Virus record (IMG/VR): IMGVR_UViG_3300038701_002472
Coordinates: 1 to 42,395 of that record
DNA from: a virus
Direction: 5' to 3' (one strand)
DNA length: 42,395 bases
A program made the position numbers and the translations under genes. Position 1 is the stretch's first letter. The number at the start of each line of letters is the position of its first letter. Positions 17,253 to 22,658 of this stretch are shown here, one piece after another. The notes under the pieces were generated by a model. That model ran no database searches, was not told the DNA's origin, and saw only the letters and a list, made by a program, of their open reading frames with translations.

Positions 17253-17458
17253 CGGGGCGGCTGCTGCATGGCGGCGATGTTCTTGAGCATGCGCTGATCG
17301 CGCTGCTCCGCGTAGTGATTGTTCAGAACCACAAAAGCATGGACGATGCCGGGGATCCATGCCAGGAAGCAAAGCGGGATGTTCAGGAGTGCGTGGCCCG
17401 GGCGGCCGATGAAAAGCAAGGCGAGGGGCGGGAAGATGATGGCTAGGACGTAGAGCAT
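17249..17458 (-). CDS. YqaE/Pmp3-like small membrane protein
   Basis: 69 aa; start ATG at 17458 on the minus strand, with GGAG about 10 nt upstream. Two hydrophobic segments (LYVLAIIFPPLALLFIG and LNIPLCFLAWIPGIVHAFVVL) and the PPLALLF..G..LNI.LC...WIPG.VHA pattern match the Pmp3/YqaE family of stress-induced membrane proteins. The only convincing minus-strand gene of the window, next to the att-like site, so it is a candidate lysogenic-conversion (moron) gene expressed in the prophage. A longer upstream reading to 17686 is rejected because it runs antisense through the tRNA fragment. Confidence 0.82.
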   Translation of the reverse strand: MLYVLAIIFPPLALLFIGRPGHALLNIPLCFLAWIPGIVHAFVVLNNHYAEQRDQRMLKNIAAMQQPPR

Positions 17459-17575
17459 GGGGGGGGGTCTCCGGAGGTTGGAAGGGTGGCGGTTGCCGGG
17501 GATACGGTGAGGGGCGATAATAGCATGCCGTGGCGGTTTGGTGAAGTGTTTGGAGGGTGCGGAAGGTCGCGATTT

Positions 17576-17622
17576 CCTGCATGGCATGCAGGAGGTCGTC
17601 GGTTCAATCCCGTCTAGCTCCA
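17576..17622 (+). other. 3' half of tRNA-Ala(GGC); candidate attP core
   Basis: Exactly the 3' half of a tRNA-Ala: anticodon stem CCTGC/GCAGG with loop ATGGCAT (anticodon GGC), variable AGGTC, T arm GTCGG-TTCAATC-CCGTC, acceptor strand TAGCTCC and discriminator A; no CCA. No 5' half precedes it. Phages that integrate in tRNA genes carry such halves so that integration rebuilds the host gene. The tyrosine integrase begins about 0.9 kb downstream. Confidence 0.8.
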
Positions 17623-17625
17623 CTT

Positions 17626-17653
17626 GGAACAGGTGCCCGATCGGGCCTGTTCC
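17626..17653. terminator. Perfect hairpin right of the att core
   Basis: GGAACAGG/CCTGTTCC stem with an inner CCCGATCGGG palindrome; no T-run. It could be an integrase arm-site feature, or the carried-over terminator of the host tRNA gene. Confidence 0.4.
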
Positions 17654-17769
17654 GGATCGACGGATCCACTTCGCGCTTCGGCGCAACTGTTCAGCCGTCG
17701 ATCAGAGTGGCAGCGGAAGCTGCTTGCTCGCGGGCTTGGTGGCGTAGGAACCGCCGGGCCAACCGTATC

Positions 17770-17803
17770 GGGCGGCGTCGGCTTTGGCTGACGCCGCCCT
17801 TTT
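17770..17803 (+). terminator. Rho-independent terminator
   Basis: 10-bp perfect stem GGGCGGCGTC/GACGCCGCCC followed by TTTT. It isolates the att region from the next gene. Together 17459-17829 (371 nt) holds only the att core and these hairpins. Confidence 0.75.
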
Positions 17804-17829
17804 CGTTGAATTCTTTTGAGGGGTGTGGC

Positions 17830-18174
17830 GTGGCGGATTCCATTCAAGGCTTGTTCGCGGATGAGGTCCCGGGCCTCGAGGCGATGGGCTGGCACGTTGA
17901 GTTGAAGGAGCGTGAGGTTTCGCTGCACGGACGGCTGAAGAATGGGAAGGTGAGGAAGGGGGCGGACGTTCGTTTGTTGTATAGCCCGTTTGAAGCGTCT
18001 CTGTATCAGGATCAGGACGGGCCCGGCGGCGCGTTTGTGGATCCGCAGATTCCGAAGTCGCGGCCCTACATGGTTTATTCAAAGCGGTCGACGCGGGCGC
18101 GTTCGTTCAAGGATTTATCGCGGGCGGTCGTGTTGTTCATGGAGGAGGCGGGGGCGTTGGCTCCGGGGGATTGA
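17830..18174 (+). CDS. Hypothetical protein near the att site
   Basis: 114 aa, GTG start with GAGGGG 6 nt upstream, directly after a terminator. Sequence is mixed alpha/beta (MGWHVELKEREVSLHGRLKNGKVRKGADVRLLYSPFEASLYQDQDGPGG...SKRSTRARSFKDLSRAVVLFMEEAG). No recognised motif. Between attP and integrase, so an excisionase-like or accessory role is conceivable, but it lacks an obvious HTH. Confidence 0.6.
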   Translation: MADSIQGLFADEVPGLEAMGWHVELKEREVSLHGRLKNGKVRKGADVRLLYSPFEASLYQDQDGPGGAFVDPQIPKSRPYMVYSKRSTRARSFKDLSRAVVLFMEEAGALAPGD

Positions 18175-18225
18175 GTAAATATTGGGTAGATTTTGGGAAG
18201 GCGCGCGGGGCGTTTTGGGGGTCGT

Positions 18226-18250
18226 CCGCGCCCGCTGAAGCGGTGCGGCC
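18226..18250 (+). repeat. Dispersed palindromic element, copy 6
   Basis: Intergenic; one G to T change at the base of the 3' arm. Confidence 0.85.
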
Positions 18251-18352
18251 TGGGTGGCTTGGCTTATAACCGGGGGGCGCATGCTGGACGAGCAGGCGCT
18301 CGCCGGTGTGCGCGGTTCGCGAGAAAAGTAGCGCAAAATTCCGGGGAGGGGG

Positions 18353-18381
18353 TTGACGCCGGTTTGTCGCTCGCGCATTAT
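18353..18381 (+). promoter_or_regulatory. Sigma70-type promoter upstream of integrase
   Basis: TTGACG (18353-18358), 17-nt spacer, CATTAT (18376-18381). One of the few near-consensus promoters in the window. The 18175-18528 gap otherwise holds only element copy 6; the long leader before the integrase start could carry regulation. Confidence 0.65.
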
Positions 18382-18528
18382 GTGTCCTGAACAGTTTCGC
18401 GGCGATGAGATTCCTACCTCGTCACCGCACCAATCGAAGAACCGAGCCGGCGGCGTTTGCTGTTGGCGTTTTGCGGACGTTACACATGCGCGCCGGTGTA
18501 AGCCTTAAGCCCGATTCTGATTTTGCCG

Positions 18529-19518
18529 ATGGCGGATTCGATAGCGGATCCTGGGTCGGGGAGTCTCAAGATGATCGTGAGCGAGTTGGCGTCGTTGTAT
18601 CTGGATCACGCGGTGACGTACTACGTCAAGCCGCGGACGGGCCGGGTGACGAACGAGTACGGGCTGATCGAGCGGGCGTTGGATCCGATGCTGGAGGTGG
18701 CGGGTTCGATGCCGATCGAGGCGGTGAACGCGGCGACGTTGAGCGCGGCGCGGCGCTGGCTTTTGAAGAACACGGAGAATTGCCGGAACACGGTGAACGG
18801 GAAGGTAAGCCGGATCGTGCGGATGTTCACGTGGGGCGCGGATCCGGAGCAGCGTCTGGTGCCGGCGTCGGTGGTGGCGGAGCTGAAGTTGCTTCGGCCC
18901 TTGGCGTATGGTCGGAGCTCGGCTCGGGAGACGGACGGCCTGGAGCCGGTGAGCCGGGGCGTGGTGATGTCGGTGCTGGCGTCGCTGATGGATCCGCCTC
19001 GGCGGGGCGGCAAGCGTACGGCGAAGCGTTTGAATCGCGGTCAGATGCTGACGCGGCATCAGCTGGCGACGATGATCGAGCTGCAGTTGGAGACGGGGAT
19101 GCGGAGCAGCGAGCTTTGCGGGTTGGCGTGGGAGCGGATCGATCGGAGTCGGGGGGTTTGGGTGTATCGTCCGGCGGAGCACAAGAGCGAGCATCGGGGC
19201 AAGGATCGTCTGGTTTTGATTCGGGATGTGGAGCAGGCGCTGATTCGGCGTTGGATGCGGACGGCGGGCGTCGAGGGCGGGAAGTTGTTTGCGCTCAGTC
19301 GGCACAGTTATCGCCGAGCGATCGAGCGGGCGTGCGAGCGGGCGGGGGTGGGGATGTTCACGCCGCACCAGCTTCGCCATACGTTCGCGACCGAGACGCG
19401 GCGGGCGTCGGGGATCGACGCGGCGCAGGTGATGTTGGGTCATTCGTCGGTCAAGACGACCGAGCGGTATGCGGGGGTGGATCTGGACGCGGTGATTGCG
19501 AAGTTGGGGAAGGTTTGA
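18529..19518 (+). CDS. int: Tyrosine recombinase integrase
   Basis: 329 aa from ATG 18529 (TTG 18523 possible; no strong ribosome site). N-terminal SAM-like core-binding region (SELASLYLDHAVTYYVKPRTGRVTNEY), then the catalytic domain with Arg in ETGMRSSELCGL, Lys in HKSEHRGKDRLV, the HQLRHTFAT box (HxxR), His in MLGHSS and nucleophile Tyr in KTTERYAG. All catalytic residues are present. It would recombine phage attP with the host tRNA-Ala gene. Followed by element copy 7 and a strong terminator, so transcribed as its own unit. Confidence 0.92.
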   Translation: MADSIADPGSGSLKMIVSELASLYLDHAVTYYVKPRTGRVTNEYGLIERALDPMLEVAGSMPIEAVNAATLSAARRWLLKNTENCRNTVNGKVSRIVRMFTWGADPEQRLVPASVVAELKLLRPLAYGRSSARETDGLEPVSRGVVMSVLASLMDPPRRGGKRTAKRLNRGQMLTRHQLATMIELQLETGMRSSELCGLAWERIDRSRGVWVYRPAEHKSEHRGKDRLVLIRDVEQALIRRWMRTAGVEGGKLFALSRHSYRRAIERACERAGVGMFTPHQLRHTFATETRRASGIDAAQVMLGHSSVKTTERYAGVDLDAVIAKLGKV

Positions 19519-19526
19519 GTGTTGGT

Positions 19527-19551
19527 CCGCGCCCGCTGAAGCGGGGCGGCC
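19527..19551 (+). repeat. Dispersed palindromic element, copy 7
   Basis: Intergenic, 9 nt after the integrase stop. Consensus form. Confidence 0.92.
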
Positions 19552-19584
19552 GGGTGATTGATTATGTGTTTTGCCCCCGGAAGC

Positions 19585-19622
19585 GGGCCGCGCTGGCGTT
19601 AAGCCGCGCGGTCCGTTTTTTT
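19585..19622 (+). terminator. Integrase terminator
   Basis: GGGCCGCGC/GCGCGGTCC stem (one G-T pair) followed by G and seven T. Confidence 0.8.
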
Positions 19623-19632
19623 GGTTTTATTA

Positions 19633-19677
19633 GGCCGGTCGTTGGTATCTCGCGGACAACGGGAGCGGCCGGTTTTT
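19633..19677 (+). terminator. Second tandem hairpin with T5 tail
   Basis: Two nested arms GGCCG..CGGCC and CGTTG..CAACG followed by GGTTTTT. Backs up the previous terminator. Confidence 0.5.
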
Positions 19678-19748
19678 GCCAGGCGGGAGCGGGTCGCGGC
19701 TCGGGCGCGATGTTGCGATTCGGCCGGGTTCGACTCCCGGCACTGGCT
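19678..19748 (+). other. tRNA-like element (degenerate)
   Basis: 71 nt with tRNA proportions: acceptor ends GCCAG/CTGGC (5 of 7 pairs), D-stem-like GAGC/GCTC, perfect T arm CCGGG-TTCGACT-CCCGG. The anticodon stem does not form (at most three pairs) and U8 is missing. It may be a decayed phage tRNA or a tRNA mimic. Not called as a functional tRNA. Confidence 0.35.
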
Positions 19749-19784
19749 TTGTGGACGGCGGAGCTGTCTGGTTTTTGAGTTGGT

Positions 19785-19809
19785 CCGCGCCCGGTGAACC
19801 GGGGCGGCC
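19785..19809 (+). repeat. Dispersed palindromic element, copy 8
   Basis: Intergenic; compensated stem form CCCGGT/ACCGGG. Confidence 0.92.
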
Positions 19810-19837
19810 AGTTGATCACGGAAGTGTGAGGTGTTTG

Positions 19838-20056
19838 ATGATGGGTTTAGATCAGGATCGGATTGATGTGGCGCTTGGGATGTTTCGCGCGGAGCGGGTG
19901 GCGCGGGTGCGTGAGGTGCGGTCGGCGATCGCGTCGGGCGCGTACGACGATGGTGATGCGGTGCGGGTTGCGTCGGCGGCGGATGCGCTGGCGGCGGAGC
20001 TGGCGGAGTGTGATCGGTTCGGGGTGGCGGATGATGGGATGGATTTTGTTGCCTGA
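19838..20056 (+). CDS. FlgM-like small protein
   Basis: 72 aa from ATG 19838 (GAGG 6 nt upstream). RVARVREVRSAIASGAYDDGDAVRVASAADALAAEL resembles the C-terminal sigma-binding part of anti-sigma factor FlgM (pattern R..+v..I+.aI.sGtY.vd...vA..l). The rest is short and acidic. If real, it might bind a host or phage sigma factor, but the match is to a short degenerate motif; it could equally be a small helical DNA-binding regulator. It stands alone after the integrase terminators. Confidence 0.6.
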   Translation: MMGLDQDRIDVALGMFRAERVARVREVRSAIASGAYDDGDAVRVASAADALAAELAECDRFGVADDGMDFVA

Positions 20057-20135
20057 TCGCGGGCGGTCGTCGGCGGTCGGCGATCGTTCGTTTTTGTCAG
20101 GGTCGGCGTGCGAACCGGCCTTGGCTTTTGGAGAC

Positions 20136-20151
20136 GGGTGCTGAAGCGCCC
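20136..20151. repeat. Related hairpin with GCTGAAGC core
   Basis: GGGTGCTGAAGCGCCC in the 20057-20294 intergenic region; shares the GCTGAAGC centre of the dispersed element but different outer stem. Possibly a distant relative. Confidence 0.35.
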
Positions 20152-20244
20152 TGGGCCCGGCGTGTTGCTGGGTGATCATTCTGGCTGGCGGCGTGTGTCG
20201 TCGGTGCGATCAGGGCCTGTTGTTTTGGGTGATCGTGGCGTGGA

Positions 20245-20269
20245 CCGCGCCCGCTGAAGCGGGGCGGCC
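20245..20269 (+). repeat. Dispersed palindromic element, copy 9
   Basis: Intergenic, 25 nt before the next gene start. Consensus form. Confidence 0.92.
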
Positions 20270-20294
20270 TGGGCGATCGGTCTGGAGTTTTGGG

Positions 20295-20702
20295 ATGCGG
20301 TGTTATTGGCAGATCGAGGCGTGGGTGGACGGGACGCGGGAGCGTCACCTGGTCACGGCGTCCGCGGCGGTTCGTTCGATGGCGGACGGCTGGCGGGTTC
20401 GGCTGCTGGATGAGGCGGAGGTGGTGCTGGGGTTCGTGGGGCGTGCGACGTGTACGGCTCCGTGGTTCATCGTGAGTGATGTGCGGTTCGCGGGGGTGGT
20501 GGTGGCGCGGGCCGCGGCGGCGCTGGTGTTTGAGCGGCTGGGCTGGTCGGTGAGTGAGACGGCGGCGGCGCTGGGGATGGCGAAGTCGAGTGTGCATGAG
20601 CTGCGGGAAAGCTATCGGGGGCATCGGGAGGTGCGGCGGGTGCTGAATCTGGCGGAAGCGTTCGGAAATTCTGGCGTGCGTGTTTTGGGAGGTTCGGTAT
20701 GA
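20295..20702 (+). CDS. Helix-turn-helix regulatory protein
   Basis: 135 aa from ATG 20295 (GGAG 7 nt upstream); the upstream extension would read through element copy 9. The N-terminal half is beta-type (YWQIEAWVDGTRERHLVTASAAVRS). The C-terminus has an HTH (FERLGWSVSETAAALGMAKSSVHELRESYRGHREV, about 85-120) like sigma factor region 4 or MarR/ArsR-type readers. It opens the right-arm operon and could regulate it. Ends by an ATGA overlap with the next gene. Confidence 0.65.
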   Translation: MRCYWQIEAWVDGTRERHLVTASAAVRSMADGWRVRLLDEAEVVLGFVGRATCTAPWFIVSDVRFAGVVVARAAAALVFERLGWSVSETAAALGMAKSSVHELRESYRGHREVRRVLNLAEAFGNSGVRVLGGSV

Positions 20703-21010
20703 GCGAGCGGAAGTTTATGAGCGTGGGGCGGCTGGCGGCGATCAAGAGCGTCCTGTGGCGTGAGGCTCGGGAGGGTGGCGGCGCTTCGCCGGAGCTGTTG
20801 AAGAAGTACGCGGGCGAGCTGCTGGCGGAGGTGGAGCGGGTGCGGCGGGACGCGGTGTGTGATGCGTGCGGGGTGGCGTGCTGTGCGACGTGCAGTCCGT
20901 GCTATGGGTGCGGGGCGGTGTTGTGTGAGCGGCATAGTGATGGGCATCGGTGCGAGGTTCGTTCCGCGCCCGCTGAAGCGGGGCGGCCGGGGGAAGGGGG
21001 TGGGCGATGA
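20699..21010 (+). CDS. Small cysteine-rich (zinc-binding) protein
   Basis: 103 aa, GGGAGG 6 nt before ATG. An N-terminal helical half, then a dense Cys/His cluster (AVCDACGVACCATCSPCYGCGAVLCERHSDGHRC) resembling a B-box/AN1-type zinc-binding module. The C-terminus is element copy 10 (SAPAEAGRPG) plus EGGGR; the purine-rich tail of the element unit is the ribosome site of the next gene. Function unknown. Confidence 0.62.
   Translation: MSERKFMSVGRLAAIKSVLWREAREGGGASPELLKKYAGELLAEVERVRRDAVCDACGVACCATCSPCYGCGAVLCERHSDGHRCEVRSAPAEAGRPGEGGGR
20964..20988 (+). repeat. Dispersed palindromic element, copy 10
   Basis: In frame at the C-terminus (SAPAEAGRPGEGGGR); flank GGGGAAGGGGGTGGGCG shared with copy 11. 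Confidence 0.93.
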
Positions 21011-21483
21011 CTTATGAGTGGGACCAGGCGATGCACTTGATCGGGGGTAGTTTGATTCAGGTCGGCGCGGTGGTCGTACGGGACCGCGGGCGGCGGTGCG
21101 TGGTGTGTGACTGTCAGATTCCGGCGGGGGCGTTTGCGGCTCCGGTGGGTGAAGAGGGCGAGGGGCTGGCGTGTACGGCGAGCTGCGTGGCGGCGATTCA
21201 TGGGTTTGGGGTGAGTGGCGGCGAGAGCATGACGGTGGAGCAGATGCGGGCTTACGTGGCAGAGTGTGAGCAAGAGGCGTGGGCGCTGGAGGAGCAGGTG
21301 CGCCGGTTGGAAGATAAGGCGCGGGTGTGGGAGAAGGAGGCGGATCGGCTGGAGGCGGCGTTGAAGAATCTGCCGACGCCTTTGGACTGGTTGCGGCAAC
21401 GGCAGCGGGGCGGGGTGCCGCAGTTGGTCGCCGCGCCCGCTGAAGCGGGGCGGCCGGGGGAAGGGGGTGGGCGTGATGGATGA
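21007..21483 (+). CDS. Zinc-finger/coiled-coil protein
   Basis: 158 aa, GTGG..ATGA-type overlap with the previous gene. Residues about 30-60 contain CVVCDCQIPAGAFAAPV...ACTASCVAAIHG (two CxxC-like pairs). Residues about 78-120 are a clear coiled coil (MTVEQMRAYVAECEQEAWALEEQVRRLEDKARVWEKEADRLEAAL). The C-terminus is element copy 11 with the same EGGGR tail as its neighbour. Function unknown. Confidence 0.62.
   Translation: MTYEWDQAMHLIGGSLIQVGAVVVRDRGRRCVVCDCQIPAGAFAAPVGEEGEGLACTASCVAAIHGFGVSGGESMTVEQMRAYVAECEQEAWALEEQVRRLEDKARVWEKEADRLEAALKNLPTPLDWLRQRQRGGVPQLVAAPAEAGRPGEGGGRDG
21431..21455 (+). repeat. Dispersed palindromic element, copy 11
   Basis: In frame at the C-terminus (AAPAEAGRPGEGGGR). 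Confidence 0.93.
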
Positions 21484-21754
21484 GCTTAGGTATGAGGCTT
21501 ATGACTTGCCGCCGGAGCGGACGGTGGCGGGGCCGCTGACGCGGGAGGAGCTGATGCAGTTGCTTCGGCCGGAGGCTTGCGGGCTGACGCTGGAGGAGCG
21601 GGCGCGGTTCCTGGATGCGGGGTTCGTGGTGGTGTTGGAGGGCGCGGGCTTGCCGGCGTCGGTGTTGGAGCGGTATGGGGTTTTGGATCCGGGTCGGGCG
21701 CGGAAGATTCAGGTGGATGGTCCGGTGTTGCGGTTGGCGGGAGGTGCGGGATGA
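21476..21754 (+). CDS. Small hypothetical protein
   Basis: 92 aa from ATG 21476, coupled to the previous gene (8-nt overlap). MDELRYEAYDLPPERTVAGPLTREELMQLLRPEACGLTLEERARFLDAGFVVVLEGAGLPASVLERYGVLDPGRARKIQVDG. No family recognised. The following ATG overlaps its stop. Confidence 0.6.
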   Translation: MDELRYEAYDLPPERTVAGPLTREELMQLLRPEACGLTLEERARFLDAGFVVVLEGAGLPASVLERYGVLDPGRARKIQVDGPVLRLAGGAG

Positions 21755-22278
21755 AGATGGCTAAAGCCACAAAAGAAGATATGGATATGGCGATCGAGCT
21801 GTGTCACGCGCTCGAGCAGATCGGAGGTCGCTACACGCCTTGCGTTCCGGAGGCCGTGAAAAGCTGTGAAGCGGATGACGATGAGTACCTGGATTACGAG
21901 AACGCGGAGCAGTGCGAGCGGGTGATTCAGTATCTACGCGCCTTGGTTAATCGGGCGTCTTTGATGCGAGTCGTTTTTGGCTTCTCGGTGGTGCTGGACG
22001 AATGTAATCGCTTTTTTGATCCCGACGAAGATTGTCTGGCGCATCATCCTGATCGAATCCAGGCCGAGCAGGCGTTGACGCCCAAGCCGCTTGAAGAATG
22101 GACGGAGGAGGATGGGCCGGTGCTGTGGTGGTCATTCCCGGTGGTGGAGGAGCCTTATGTCGGCTCGCCGCTGTGTAGTGATTGGCCGGGTGGGCTGACC
22201 CACTTCACGCCGATCATTGTTCCGAAGGATCCCGCGCCCGCTGAAGCGGGGCGGCCGGGTGAAGGGGGCGGCGCGTGA
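21751..22278 (+). CDS. Acidic hypothetical protein with C-terminal element
   Basis: 175 aa from ATG 21751 (ATGA overlap; GGGAGG upstream). Less GC-rich than its neighbours. Contains ATKEDMDMAIELCHALEQIGGRYTPCVPEAV...FDPDEDCLAHHPDRIQAEQAL, a pattern I associate with phage early-region proteins of unknown role. Ends with element copy 12 (PAPAEAGRPGEGGGA) and GTGA overlap with the next gene. Confidence 0.62.
   Translation: MKMAKATKEDMDMAIELCHALEQIGGRYTPCVPEAVKSCEADDDEYLDYENAEQCERVIQYLRALVNRASLMRVVFGFSVVLDECNRFFDPDEDCLAHHPDRIQAEQALTPKPLEEWTEEDGPVLWWSFPVVEEPYVGSPLCSDWPGGLTHFTPIIVPKDPAPAEAGRPGEGGGA
22232..22256 (+). repeat. Dispersed palindromic element, copy 12
   Basis: In frame at the C-terminus (PAPAEAGRPGEGGGA). 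Confidence 0.93.
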
Positions 22279-22658
22279 AGGCTTATGTGGTGACGGATAA
22301 CCAGGGCGGGGAGATCAGTGAGGTGGTGTTTGCCGAGAGCGTGAGCCGGGCGAAGGCGATCGCGAAGGCTGGGGACTGGCTGGGGGATACGCCTTGGACG
22401 GATCTGCGGGCGGTGCGTGCAACGAAGTGGGATGACCTATTCGAACATTGCGGGCCGGGCCTGGCGAGGTTTGATGATCCTGTGGTGTTGCGGCGTGCGC
22501 GGTCGCTGGGTTGGCATGAGTACGACGGGCAGTATGAGACGTGTTCGGCGTGCGGGCTGCATGAGTGGGAGGAGTTGGCGGAGAGCAAGCTGGCGGAGGT
22601 TGGGTTTGCGGTGCTGTGCGCTGGCTGTCGCGCGTCGCGTAAGGAGGTTCAGGGCTGA
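22275..22658 (+). CDS. Hypothetical protein with CxxC pairs
   Basis: 127 aa, GTG start in a GTGA overlap. N-terminal KAYVVTDNQGGEISEVVFAESVSRAKAIAK is a small beta-alpha unit; C-terminal CSACGLHEWEEL...VLCAGCRA has two Cys pairs, a likely zinc ribbon. Stop overlaps the replication gene start. Unknown role in the early region. Confidence 0.6.
   Translation: MKAYVVTDNQGGEISEVVFAESVSRAKAIAKAGDWLGDTPWTDLRAVRATKWDDLFEHCGPGLARFDDPVVLRRARSLGWHEYDGQYETCSACGLHEWEELAESKLAEVGFAVLCAGCRASRKEVQG

Noticed and set aside
17249-17686. Longer minus-strand reading of the YqaE-like gene (145 aa)
   Set aside because: The extra N-terminus (VELDGIEPTTSCMPCRKS) is the antisense translation of a tRNA-Ala half and lacks a ribosome site; the internal ATG at 17458 fits the family.
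18405-19778. 457-codon + strand ORF over the integrase
   Set aside because: Gly/Ala/Asp-rich, no domain; an out-of-frame shadow of the integrase, which has all catalytic motifs.
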